DNA of 64,000 bases from Saprospiraceae bacterium (GTDB taxonomy: Bacteria; Bacteroidota; Bacteroidia; Chitinophagales; Saprospiraceae). Made by a program: the position numbers and the translations under genes. Under the pieces are notes generated by a model that did no database searches, was not told where the DNA came from, and saw nothing but the letters and a program-made list of their open reading frames with translations. Positions 8,655 through 18,248 of this stretch are shown piece after piece (position 1 is the stretch's first letter; each line of letters opens with the position of its first letter). The DNA lies in contig JADKGD010000002.1 of the NCBI GenBank assembly GCA_016717145.1, positions 341,167 to 405,166 of the forward strand. Direction: 5' to 3'.

Positions 8655-9647
8655 TCAAGATCTTATTCCGATCCATTTAAATTCGTATTCGCTTGTGGGG
8701 TTTGCCATTCTTTCTGAAATTTTCAATAGCCGGACAGGTAATTTCACGAGATAATCACGAGCTTTTTCACCGGCTTCATTGAGGTCGGTGATATGCTCAA
8801 GGTCCCATTCTGTGACCAGGTCCTGAAGTATGTTTGCATAGTCAATGGCTGTATAAACGCCAGTTCTCTGAGCGGCATCCGTAAAGTGCCCCCAAAGCCC
8901 TCCTACTTTCATTCCGGTTTCTCTTAAAAAGTGGGCGGGCATGACAATTTTTTTACGCATCATATCATCAAAGGCAACCATAACCTCACTGGCATCGTAC
9001 TCTATAATTTTTTTAATAAAGCTCATATATGCTTTCGCGTGTCTCAACTCGTCGGCAGCAACGACGCCATTTATTTTGCTTAAGAATGGATCTCCTTGTT
9101 GTTTTGCTATGGTAGCCACCCTTCTATGTGAGATGTTGGTAGCCAATTCCTGAAAACTTGTGTAAATAAAATTTCTATATGGGTCCTGTCCGGTTTCAAT
9201 ATTAAAACCATCGGCAATCAAAAACTGTGTAGATTTCTCAAACTCCTGCATATTTACTCTCCCGCTAAGGAAAAGGTATTTATTAAGTAGATCACCATGT
9301 CTGTTTTCTTCAGCAGTCCATCCCCTTACCCATACTTTCCATGGATTTGATTCAGATTCTTCATGGATGCCCTCCAGACGACTTAGCCATGATTCATAGC
9401 TAGGAAGAGCTTCTTCGGTAATTGTATCACCCACAAGAATAGTCAATAGATCATATGACAACCCTTGAGCAGCTTGTTGGATATCTTTTATTCTATCAAA
9501 AAAGTCATCCTGATCTTTTGAGTCAGGAAGAAAATCACTTGGTTGCCAGTTTGTTTCAATTGGTTTGAGGTATTTTTCAACAGATTCTTCTACAAAACCC
9601 GTCATTGCACGCATTACTTCAGAGCGTGAGCCAAATGGTATATTCAT
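8655..9647 (-). CDS. Acyl-[acyl-carrier-protein] desaturase
   Basis: The product has 330 residues and matches the soluble stearoyl-ACP desaturase family (FA_desaturase_2). The di-iron ligands are visible as EENRHG (113-118), the Glu/His pair in QELATNISH (167-174) and DELRHA (199-204). These enzymes introduce a double bond into acyl-ACP in the cytoplasm, using reduced ferredoxin and oxygen, and so set membrane fluidity. The ATG at 9647 lies 25 bases from a TACCTTTG box, consistent with that start. The hydrolase gene follows 45 bases downstream. Confidence 0.92.
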   Translation of the reverse strand: MNIPFGSRSEVMRAMTGFVEESVEKYLKPIETNWQPSDFLPDSKDQDDFFDRIKDIQQAAQGLSYDLLTILVGDTITEEALPSYESWLSRLEGIHEESESNPWKVWVRGWTAEENRHGDLLNKYLFLSGRVNMQEFEKSTQFLIADGFNIETGQDPYRNFIYTSFQELATNISHRRVATIAKQQGDPFLSKINGVVAADELRHAKAYMSFIKKIIEYDASEVMVAFDDMMRKKIVMPAHFLRETGMKVGGLWGHFTDAAQRTGVYTAIDYANILQDLVTEWDLEHITDLNEAGEKARDYLVKLPVRLLKISERMANPTSEYEFKWIGIRS

Positions 9648-9671
9648 TAATTCTGCTTCGTTAACATTAAC

Positions 9672-9679
9672 AAAGGTAA
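9672..9679 (-). promoter_or_regulatory. Promoter -7 box for the desaturase
   Basis: Read on the minus strand this is TACCTTTG, an exact TAnnTTTG element ending 24 bases from the desaturase ATG. A clear -33 TTG at the ideal spacing is not evident. Confidence 0.45.
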
Positions 9680-9816
9680 TATTTATTTTTCAAGAATGAT
9701 TTGATATGACGTTAATCATGTCAAAATAAATTGTACATATCAGCTTGTGTGGTTTAAATTGACTAAAGACAGGAAACACTGGATAAAAGAAAGATATATA
9801 TTTTATTTAACTTAAG

Positions 9817-9824
9817 TAGTTTTG
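9817..9824 (+). promoter_or_regulatory. Promoter -7 box for the SRPBCC gene
   Basis: TAGTTTTG matches TAnnTTTG and lies 31 bases before the ATG at 9856. Together with the box at 9672-9679 it makes 9648-9855 a divergent promoter region. Confidence 0.4.
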
Positions 9825-9855
9825 TGCTTATTCACATCAAACAAAAAGTAAAATC

Positions 9856-10290
9856 ATGCTAAAAGACCTTACTGTATCAAAAAGTATTACTATAAATGCC
9901 GACGTGCATAAAGTCTGGAAAGGATTAACTAATCCTGAAATAATCAAGGAATATTTATACGGGACAAATACAATCACCGATTGGAAAGAAGGAAGCGAGA
10001 TTATATTTCATGGCGACTATGAAGGTATGGCATACAGAGATCATGGGCTTATCTTAAAAAACATTCCATTTTCTGTACTTTCCTATAGCTATTGGAGCGG
10101 GTTTTCGGGCCTTGAAGATAGTATTGAAAATTTTTCAACGATTACTTATGGCCTCGTTGAATGTGGTGATAATGAGACTATGTTTACCTGGACTCAACAT
10201 GGTTACGCAACTGAAGAAGGTTATAAACACTCACTGGAAGGTATGGAATCTTTTTTGGTAAGTGTGAAAGAAGTAATAGAAAAAACCTAG
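9856..10290 (+). CDS. SRPBCC-domain protein (AHSA1/START-like)
   Basis: The product has 144 residues, nearly all one SRPBCC domain. It opens with the usual ITINADVHKVWKGLTNPEII stretch and contains WKEGSEIIFHGDYEG, the strands that line the hydrophobic pocket. The C-terminal helix HSLEGMESFLVSVKEVIEK closes the fold. Such proteins bind small hydrophobic ligands or act as co-chaperones (AHSA1); the ligand cannot be predicted. It stands alone with its own promoter. Confidence 0.85.
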   Translation: MLKDLTVSKSITINADVHKVWKGLTNPEIIKEYLYGTNTITDWKEGSEIIFHGDYEGMAYRDHGLILKNIPFSVLSYSYWSGFSGLEDSIENFSTITYGLVECGDNETMFTWTQHGYATEEGYKHSLEGMESFLVSVKEVIEKT

Positions 10291-10399
10291 CACACAATTG
10301 AGGTTTTGTAACGTTTGACAACTTTTTAAGTGTATACCCTGGTATATAAACAGATATAAATCATGGATTATACTTATGTTATGTATTAGATATTTGTTT

Positions 10400-10407
10400 T
10401 ATATTTG
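10400..10407 (+). promoter_or_regulatory. Promoter -7 box that fixes the start of the coiled-coil gene
   Basis: TATATTTG matches TAnnTTTG. It lies downstream of an in-frame upstream ATG at 10376 and 19 bases before the ATG at 10427, so transcription from here can only use the 10427 start. Confidence 0.5.
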
Positions 10408-10426
10408 TGGTTTAAAACAAATACTT

Positions 10427-10888
10427 ATGAAAAACCCAATATTGACAATTGTATTTTGTGTTTTATGCATTCTAAGGATAGATGCTCAAGAATTATTGTT
10501 GCTTAAATCTTCTGGAAAAGTAGTAATAGGTGACACTTCTCAAATAACGACGCCAGGTAACTACAATCTGTATGTACAGAATGGCATCCTGACAGAAAAA
10601 GTGAAAGTATCTCTAAAAACGACTACGGAATGGTCTGATGACTCATTTACGAAAACACCTACCATAGATCAAGTCGATAAATCGATAAAACAAAACAAGC
10701 ATCTTGTCGATATACCAAGTGCTGATGCCCTTGTGAAAGATGGATATGAATTAAAAAACATGGACGCCAAACTGCTACAACAAATAGAATGGCTGTGGCA
10801 ACATATGATTGTAATTCAAGAAGAAAATAAGAAATTAAAAGCTGAAATTAATGCTTTAAAGACCTCAGACTTGAACATTAAAAAGTAA
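10427..10888 (+). CDS. Secreted protein with C-terminal coiled coil, unknown function
   Basis: The product has 153 residues. Residues 1-20 are a signal peptide (MKNPILTIVFCVLCILRIDA). The middle (GKVVIGDTSQITTPGNYNLYVQNGILTEKVKV) is the start-of-tail-fibre pattern that recurs in Bacteroidota cell-surface proteins. PSADALVKDGYELKNMDAKLL leads into a coiled coil (WQHMIVIQEENKKLKAEI) at the end. There is no intramolecular-chaperone peptidase domain. It is the first gene of the DUF1800/DUF1501 cassette, three bases ahead of the next ORF. Its role is unknown; a trimeric surface fibre is one possibility. Confidence 0.65.
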   Translation: MKNPILTIVFCVLCILRIDAQELLLLKSSGKVVIGDTSQITTPGNYNLYVQNGILTEKVKVSLKTTTEWSDDSFTKTPTIDQVDKSIKQNKHLVDIPSADALVKDGYELKNMDAKLLQQIEWLWQHMIVIQEENKKLKAEINALKTSDLNIKK

Positions 10889-10891
10889 GTC

Positions 10892-12682
10892 ATGAGTACC
10901 AGAATAGCGTTATTAACAATTATTGTTTTTTGGCAAGGATTGCATTTATTAGGACAACCTGATACATTGATCATCGGTTATGGTGGTTATACAGGTGTAA
11001 GTGTGATGGCAAGTAGCAGCACCCCTCCAGGCAGCCCTGAAAACACACTCAATCAAGTTGGTTTTTTGCCAAATGAAAATGCAGCATCTCGTTTTTTAGC
11101 CCAAGCAACACTAGGATATGACTACAGTGATATAAGCGATGTCACTCAAATGGGAATTGAAGATTGGATAGAAAACCAATACACATTACAAGGTTCATTT
11201 TCTATATTGACAAAAATCCGACAATACCATAAGATTATAAAGGATTCTACATTTAATACTTCGGCTCTTGTAGGGAATAGGCCTTGGGATTATGCTTGGT
11301 GGCAATATCTTATGTCGTCTCAAGATGCCCTTAGACAAAGAGTTGCTTTAGCCCTAAGTGAGATGTTGGTTGTTTCCGAGTTATCAGGATTTGGAAGCAA
11401 TGCTTATGCTATGGGGAGCTATTACGATATATTGTTAAATAACAGTTTCGGAAATTACAGAGATTTATTGAATGCAGTCACATACCGTCCAGCAATGGGT
11501 ATTTACCTTACATTTCTAAATAATCCTAAATCCAATCCGGCCTTAAATCAGTTTCCAGACGAAAATTATTCCAGAGAATTAATGCAGCTTTTTACGATAG
11601 GCACGGTAATGTTAAATAATGACGGTAGTGTGATTTTAGGAACCAATGGCACACCTGTGCCCAGTTATGACAATGAAGACATAATAGAATTTTCAAAAAT
11701 ATTTACAGGTCTTACATGGGCTGATAGGACAACTTGGAATCAAAGTGCCGCTAATGATACAAGCTATATACCCAATATGGTCATGTGGAATACCTATCAC
11801 GAACCAGGGATAAAGACACTTCTCAATGGTTTTGTAGTTCCTAATAGGAACCCGGTAAACGGAAATGCCGACATCACTGACGCACTAGACAATCTTTTTA
11901 GCCACTCGAATACACCTCCTTTTGTCTCAAGATTTTTGATTCAAAGGTTGGTAGCGTCCAATCCAAGCCCTGCTTACATCAATAGGGTGGCAAATGTTTT
12001 TATAAATAACGGTCAAGGGGTGAGAGGCGACATGAAGTCAATTATTAGGGCAATATTGCTGGATCCTGAAGCCAAAAGTTGTTCCTCCGGCGAATCTGTA
12101 GAATATGGTATGTTGCGAGAACCATTTGTAAGATATGTCCAAATAAATAAAGCTTTTAATGCATTCACGGCAAGTGGAAATTATCGAAACGATATGAACA
12201 ATGTTTATTTGAATACTGGTCAAAGACCACTTACCTCGCCTAGTGTTTTTAATTTTTTCCAACAAGATTATCAACCTATTGGAGCCATAGAAGAAGCGGG
12301 TTTGGTTGCTCCTGAGTTTCAGATTACCGATGCCCAGACCATAGCTGGATTTATAAACGGATTGTATAGATGGGTGCTGACCAATGATGTGGCGGATGAA
12401 TATGATCTATTTACCGGCGAAGTAGACGCATATTACGCAGATGAGGTATCAAATCTCGATGTTACCCCTGAAACAGCATATACTGATAATGATAAGTTAC
12501 ATATTCTTATGGATAGGTTGAATCTATTATTGGCACAAGGCCGAGTATCCAACACTTCACTCAATACGATCATAGATGTCTTAAAACAGTTTCCTAATGG
12601 GACGGCAACTGAAAAACAAGATCGTACCAAACTCGGCATATATTTATTAATGTCATCTCCGGAATACCTTATAAATCGATAA
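10892..12682 (+). CDS. DUF1800 protein, secreted
   Basis: The product has 596 residues with a short N-terminal signal sequence. AASRFLAQATLGYDYSDI near residue 70 and DENYSRELMQLFTIGT near 230 are the DUF1800 signatures, and TPPFVSRFLIQRLVASNP near 340 is a further conserved block. DUF1800 proteins are large exported proteins of unknown activity, almost always encoded beside a DUF1501 protein, as here. The stop at 12682 is followed two bases later by the next ATG, so translation is probably coupled. Confidence 0.9.
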   Translation: MSTRIALLTIIVFWQGLHLLGQPDTLIIGYGGYTGVSVMASSSTPPGSPENTLNQVGFLPNENAASRFLAQATLGYDYSDISDVTQMGIEDWIENQYTLQGSFSILTKIRQYHKIIKDSTFNTSALVGNRPWDYAWWQYLMSSQDALRQRVALALSEMLVVSELSGFGSNAYAMGSYYDILLNNSFGNYRDLLNAVTYRPAMGIYLTFLNNPKSNPALNQFPDENYSRELMQLFTIGTVMLNNDGSVILGTNGTPVPSYDNEDIIEFSKIFTGLTWADRTTWNQSAANDTSYIPNMVMWNTYHEPGIKTLLNGFVVPNRNPVNGNADITDALDNLFSHSNTPPFVSRFLIQRLVASNPSPAYINRVANVFINNGQGVRGDMKSIIRAILLDPEAKSCSSGESVEYGMLREPFVRYVQINKAFNAFTASGNYRNDMNNVYLNTGQRPLTSPSVFNFFQQDYQPIGAIEEAGLVAPEFQITDAQTIAGFINGLYRWVLTNDVADEYDLFTGEVDAYYADEVSNLDVTPETAYTDNDKLHILMDRLNLLLAQGRVSNTSLNTIIDVLKQFPNGTATEKQDRTKLGIYLLMSSPEYLINR

Positions 12683-12684
12683 TC

Positions 12685-14142
12685 ATGGCAAGTAGAAAAA
12701 TAAATAGAAGGGCGTTTTTGGGCGAAGCTAGTTGTGCTGCTGTAGGTTCTATGGCATTTTTATCATCGGTATTAAATCTCGGGGCCATTAATACTCTGGC
12801 GGCCAGACCCCATATTATTTCCAATCCCGGCGACTATAAAGCAATGGTATGTATTCTGCTGGCTGGCGGATGTGATACCCACAATGTGCTCGTACCCACC
12901 AACGCTACGGACTATGCAGCATATGTAGCGACAAGAGGATCATTGGCCCTAAGTCAAACATCAAACCCTGCTCAACTTTTGCCAATCAATTACAATATCG
13001 GAGGCAAAACATACTCTGTTCATTCCGGAATGACACGAATAAAAGATATGTTTAACGCAGGAGATTTGTCTTTTTTAGCCAATATTGGTACTTTAATAGA
13101 ACCCATCGCGAATAAAACAGAGTATGACTCAGGGCTTAAAAAAATACCACTTGGACTGTATTCACATTCGGACCAAATAATGCAATGGCAAACTTCTGTA
13201 CCTCAAAGCCGCTCCGCCGTAGGAGTCGCAGGCAGAATGGCTGACTTATTACAAGATATGAATACCATTCCCGAAATATCTATGAATATTTCCTTAAGTG
13301 GCAAAAATAGATTTCAATCCGGAAATATGTTTAATGAGTATTCTATAAGCAGATCAACGACAGCTGCAAATATAGGATTGACGCCTTTTTCATCTTCACT
13401 GAGCGATGCAGGATATAAAACAGCTATCCGTAACACAGCTATAAAAAGTATGGTTGAACAAGAATACGCTAATGTTTTCCAAAATACAATAGGATCATTG
13501 ACAAGTAAGTCAATGAAGAGCATAGATAAGTTTAGAGTTGCTTTAGAAAATGTGAACCCATTGAATACAGTATTTTCCACAAGTAATCTCTCACAAGATC
13601 TTAAAAAAATAGCCGAAATCATAAGTGTAAAATCTTTTCTGGGAGCAAATCGGCAAATATTTTTTGTAACTTATGGCGGATGGGATCATCACGACAATGT
13701 TCTGGGAAGTCAGGCTGCTATGCTTCCGGTTTTGAGCAATGCCATGGCGGAGTTTAATGATGCAATGACCGAGATAGGACAGAAAGAAAAAGTTGTTACC
13801 TTTACTATTTCAGATTTTGCCCGCACACTCACGTCTAATGGAAATGGTTCAGACCATGCATGGGGAGGTAATCAAATGATTATGGGCGGCCCGATTACAG
13901 GTAGTGAAATCCTGGGAACATACCCGTCATTATCGCTTGTCAATAATGATAAGAACCTTAGCTCACGTGGTAGGATGTTGCCTTCGACATCTGTGGACGA
14001 ATTATATGCTGAATTGGCTTTATGGTATGGCGTTGCACCCAGTGATTTGAGCTATGTCTTACCAAATATTTGCAATTTCTATTCTCCAACCTGTCCTTCA
14101 CCAGTACCCAATAATTATATGCCAATTGGTATTTTTTCTTAA
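12685..14142 (+). CDS. DUF1501 protein with Tat-like signal
   Basis: The product has 485 residues. The N-terminus MASRKINRRAFLGEAS carries twin Arg at residues 8-9 followed by a hydrophobic stretch, a Tat-type export signal. The DUF1501 core is seen in the conserved ILLAGGCDTHNVLVP, YGGWDHHDNVLG and SDFARTLTSNGNGSDHAWGG stretches; the fold is related to alkaline phosphatases/sulfatases. Pairing with DUF1800 is a known arrangement. The activity is not established, although the metal-binding-like Asp/His residues suggest a hydrolase. Confidence 0.9.
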   Translation: MASRKINRRAFLGEASCAAVGSMAFLSSVLNLGAINTLAARPHIISNPGDYKAMVCILLAGGCDTHNVLVPTNATDYAAYVATRGSLALSQTSNPAQLLPINYNIGGKTYSVHSGMTRIKDMFNAGDLSFLANIGTLIEPIANKTEYDSGLKKIPLGLYSHSDQIMQWQTSVPQSRSAVGVAGRMADLLQDMNTIPEISMNISLSGKNRFQSGNMFNEYSISRSTTAANIGLTPFSSSLSDAGYKTAIRNTAIKSMVEQEYANVFQNTIGSLTSKSMKSIDKFRVALENVNPLNTVFSTSNLSQDLKKIAEIISVKSFLGANRQIFFVTYGGWDHHDNVLGSQAAMLPVLSNAMAEFNDAMTEIGQKEKVVTFTISDFARTLTSNGNGSDHAWGGNQMIMGGPITGSEILGTYPSLSLVNNDKNLSSRGRMLPSTSVDELYAELALWYGVAPSDLSYVLPNICNFYSPTCPSPVPNNYMPIGIFS

Positions 14143-14159
14143 ACCCCAATCTACTAGAA

Positions 14160-16555
14160 ATGAAAAATTTTATTTTAATAGCGTTGGTCGCCTTGAGTTT
14201 TGGTACTTTATCTGCTCAAATATGTGTAGGTGAACCGGGAAAAGTACAATGGCAATGCTGGAGAAACTTGTATGCCGCAGAATATTCAGAATTATCGGCA
14301 TTAGAGTTTTATCCCAATACGCCAGATATTACACAGACGATTTATAGTCTTAACGCCCCAGTTAATTATGACAATAATATGGGTGTAAAAATAAGCGGCT
14401 TCATACATGTTCCTGTTACAGATAGTGTAACATTCAATATCACTGGAAATCGTCGGTGTAGATTTTATTTAAGCACTACATCTTCTCCTTCAAACCTGGT
14501 ATTAAGAGCATCTGCACCAGACAATACCAACGAATATGAATATACTAAATATCCCGAGCAGACTTCCATAAAACTAAGATTGCTTGCAAATTTGTATTAC
14601 TATTTCGAAATTCAATATGTAGAAGATACAGGAAGTGATCATTGTAAGCTTTTTGGAAAAACAACTTTTTATCCAGTACAAACTGGAATATTATCACAGC
14701 AGGATATCTTAATGATGTGGGCTGCAAACCAGCTCCTTGCCCAGTCCGAGGAAGTACATGTAATGATGGCAATGCCAACACGTCCGGTGATCTTGAAGAT
14801 GGACATTGTCATTGTATGGGTAAACCCAATACAAGTAATACATGTATAGGACCAATTAATAAAATTGAAAAATTCAGGTATGACAATATTATTGGAAGTA
14901 CACTAAATGATCTGTATGCAGATCCTGATTTTCCTGGAATGCCAAATACCAGCAATATATTACCACTATTCGGCACAAAACTGGAGTCGCAATTTAATAA
15001 TGTTGGAAATCTCGTTTCAGGGTATATTACCGTACCAGTGAGTGGCAATTATAAATTTAATGTTACTGGTGATGACAATACAATACTATTCATAAGCAGT
15101 GATGACTCCTCGGAAAACAAACAGGCACATCAAGTATTTGTCTCCGGTAATACAGGAATGACAGAACACACAAAGTACATCTATCAGTCAACCTCCAATA
15201 TTTACTTACAAGCGGGTCAATTTTATTACATCGAATTAAATCACAAGGAAAGTACAGGAAATGAACATTTTGGTGCATTTTGGCGAACACCGTTCACCGG
15301 TACAGGAGTTTGGAAAAGAATTCCGTCCTTCTTTATGTCTCAGTATGCATGTGATATAGCTTGCGTTCCTCAAGGGACATTGTGTGATGATGGCAATCCA
15401 TATACAAACGATGACCAATATAATGGAAGCTGTGATTGTGTTGGTACACCATGTAGTGGTCCAGATTGCGATAGCCCATTGGCGAGTTATGTACCATATG
15501 AAAAATGTAATGTCACTGATCAATTTGACAATAAAGCATCCAACAACTGGATATCTTGTCAGGTAAATTACAACCCCAACCCATCTCGTAATCGGAGCCA
15601 CTTCATAAAATACGATCTTGGAGAGCGCCATCAATTGATAAGTTCGCAAATATGGAATTACAATGTTCAGAATGAAACAAACAAAGGATTTCAGGCAGTT
15701 GCCATAGACTATTCATCAGATGGGACAAGCTGGACCACAATCGACACATATACGTGGCCATTAGCATCTGGAGAATCTACTTATGGTGGTTTTACCGGGC
15801 CAAATCTTTCAGGAATTTTTGCAAGATATATACTTATCACTTCTTTGGACGACTCCACCACTTGTCGAGGATTGGGTAAAGTGGTATTCAGGGCCATTTT
15901 TTGTCCGTTACAAGGCACTGCTTGCGATGACAAAAACGCATTTACCATCAATGATGTTTTTAATGGTAACTGTGAGTGTATTGGTGAAAATCTATATGTA
16001 AATCAATGCCAGGACATGAACCTAACGCTAGGAGACGTCACGCTTGAAACCGATGTTTACTCAGCTATTCATCATGTTACTTCAACGAGTAACATTGCAA
16101 CACAAAGTACGGTAAGTCTTATAGGTGGAGAGTCGGTAACCCTTGAAGTAGGTTTTGAAACCCAGTCTAATGCTATTTTTGTGGCGGCCATAGATGCCTG
16201 TGATCCGAATAGGCCAACACTATCAGAAGTTTCTAATAAATCTGAAAGCTTATATGCCGCAAGGCTTTTAAAAAGTTCAGACCTCATGGTTGTTCCCGTG
16301 CCAGATTCAGACATGGTAGATATACATTACAAAATAAACAATCCGGGTCAGGTCATCCTTAGAGTAGTTGATAAAGATAATAAAGTCTACACACTTGCAA
16401 ATAATAAATACGAAAATAAAGGTCAATTTAGAAAACGAATACGAACTGCAAAGTTAAGCAACGGCATTCATACTGTATCGCTAACGACTTCAAGCAAAAC
16501 CATTATAGAAAAGCTGATTGTTGGTCTAAATAACAAAAAAGAAATTAAAAATTAG
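14160..16555 (+). CDS. PA14/discoidin surface protein with T9SS-type C-terminus (frameshifted)
   Basis: Two overlapping frames (14160-14849 and from 14717) encode one protein of about 798 residues. The order is: signal peptide; PA14-like domain; 28-residue Cys/Asp repeat; second PA14-like domain; second repeat; discoidin (F5/8-type) domain at roughly 15480-15900; third repeat; 3-coathanger-like stack (LTLGDVTLETDVYSAIHH onward); and a C-terminal T9SS type A-like sorting segment. The frame breaks at the T5 run 14666-14670; adding one T gives TTFLSSTNW, which aligns exactly with TPFTGTGVW in the second PA14 domain. PA14 and discoidin domains bind glycans, so it is probably a cell-surface carbohydrate binder. 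It is the last gene of the DUF1800/1501 cassette. Confidence 0.78.
14738..15985 (+). repeat. Three 28-residue Cys/Asp-rich protein repeats
   Basis: Copies at 14738-14821, 15362-15445 and 15902-15985 are each exactly 84 bases. The shared pattern is C-P-x2-G-(S/T)-x-C-(N/D)-D-x-N-x2-T-x2-D-x3-G-x-C-x-C-x-G; the second copy has V in place of P at position 2. The DxNxxTxxD spacing resembles a calcium-binding loop. Each repeat separates two globular domains of the same protein, so they look like disulfide-linked spacers. Confidence 0.8.
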
Positions 16556-16570
16556 TATCGTAATAAAACA

Positions 16571-18056
16571 TTATTTATTCGACGTTAATTTTTTTATTCT
16601 TATTCCCAATCCTGCAAAAAGTAAGGTAGTAAAAGGGCTAAGCCAATTGAATATTGCATAAATAAAATATTCTCCAGTTGCGACGCCAAGCACACCGGCT
16701 TGGTAGGCGCCACATGTGTTCCAAGGTATGAGTGCGGAAGTTACTGTTCCGGTGTCTTCCAGTGTTCGACTTAGATTTACGGGATGCAGACCTTTTTCTT
16801 TGAATGCCTGAGAATACATTTTACCCGGAATGACAATAGCTAGATATTGATCCGAAGCAGTAACATTAATTGCCAAACAACTTAAAACGGTACTTGCGAA
16901 CAAACCAAAGGTAGTGTGAAACAAATTTAATAATGCCTGGCTAATTCTCGCCAGGGCACCAATAGCGTCCATTACTCCGCCGAATACCATAGCACAGATA
17001 ATTAGCCAAATTGTACTGAGCATACCTTCCATTCCTTTAGCTGTAAAAAGTTGGTTCAGGTCGGCATTATTCGTTAGTACTTCCGTCTTGGTTGTAAGAG
17101 CGGTCATTACACCTTTGTAAGCGGAATTAAAATCCAACACAGACCCTCCAGCGATTTTAATTACAATTTCAGGCTGTGCAATGATGGCTGCAGCCCCACC
17201 CAATAAGGAACCAAAAAGCAAGGCAATAAGTGGTTCCAGTTTTTTTAACAATCATGAGAATTACTGCCAAAGGGACTAAAAACAACCAAGGGCTAATATT
17301 AAAAGCCGAATCTATTGCAGTGAGTTTGTCGGTAATGTCTGGTGTTCCGGTAGTTGATATATTCAACCCAAGTATTAAAAAGATCAAAAATGCTATCAAT
17401 ATAGTAGGAATTGTTGTTAACAACATATAATTAATATGATCAAACAGTTTGGAACCTGCCATTGCAGAAGCTAGATTTGTAGTATCAGATAACGGCGAGA
17501 TTTTATCACCAAAGTACGCACCTGAAATAACGGCTCCGGCTGTCATCCCCGGGGAAATACCCATTGATTGACCAATGCCAATTAAAGCAATACCAACAGT
17601 TGCAGAAGTAGACCACGAACTGCCTGTGGCAAGAGAAACAATAGAACATATTACAAGCGAGGCGGCCAGGAAGATCGAAGGGGATAATATTTGTAAACCA
17701 TAATAAATCATTGAAGGAATAATACCACTTATCAACCAGCTACCGGTTAAAGATCCAACCATAAGAAGGATAAGGATTGCACTTGATGTTGATTTAATAT
17801 TATGAGCAACTTCTTCCAGCATTTGACCGTATGTAACCTTGTTTCTGAAACCGACAACCGCAGCAACTGCAGCACCTAATAAGAGGATAAATTGATTGGT
17901 CCCGCCTAAAGCAGTATCTCCAAAAATAAAAATGTTGTAAGCCAACAGACCAACCAGGATTAAAACAGGAAGCAAAGCTTCATAGATATTTAATTCTCTA
18001 TTTTCAATGATGGGTTCATTGTTTGGAATTGACGGCTTGATATCCTCACTTTGCAT
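16571..18056 (-). CDS. nhaC: NhaC-family Na+/H+ antiporter (frameshifted)
   Basis: Two frames join into one protein of about 494 residues, the usual NhaC length, with ten or more hydrophobic segments. GAYFGDKISPLSDTTNLA near residue 185 is the NhaC signature, and ALIPWNTCGAYQ near the C-terminus is also conserved. The break is at a T7 run, 17240-17246; removing one base gives VILMIVKKLEPLIALLFGS without interruption. The start is set to ATG 18056 because the -7 box overlaps the upstream TTG. The antiporter would exchange Na+ or an organic substrate for H+ across the inner membrane. Confidence 0.85.
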
Positions 18057-18068
18057 AAAATTTTCTTT

Positions 18069-18076
18069 CAAAGATA
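18069..18076 (-). promoter_or_regulatory. Promoter -7 box of nhaC
   Basis: The minus-strand sequence is TATCTTTG. It overlaps the upstream TTG at 18069-18071, so transcription starts below it and the first usable codon is the ATG at 18056, giving a very short leader. Confidence 0.5.
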
Positions 18077-18199
18077 GGGTTTAGTTTTTATAAACGGCTT
18101 TATGCAAGAAATAAAATAACGAGACGAAAAGCAAAGCCAACTTGTTTTGAAATAAATGATTTTTAGTTAATCATAATTTTATAATGTTATAAAAGCAGT

Positions 18200-18207
18200 T
18201 AACTTTG
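18200..18207 (+). promoter_or_regulatory. Promoter -7 box of the saccharopine-dehydrogenase-like gene
   Basis: TAACTTTG matches TAnnTTTG and is 41 bases ahead of the ATG at 18249. Confidence 0.45.
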
Positions 18208-18248
18208 TTCGATACCCATTTTACAAATGTAAAACCTTATTGTTTCTT

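Noticed and set aside
10376..10426. Upstream ATG start for the coiled-coil protein
   Set aside because: It would place 17 extra residues before a clear signal peptide and lies above the promoter box at 10400.
14650..14690. Programmed -1 frameshift in the PA14 gene
   Set aside because: No in-frame X-XXY-YYZ slippery heptamer or downstream stem-loop; seven other genes show the same kind of homopolymer break, so a common technical cause is simpler.
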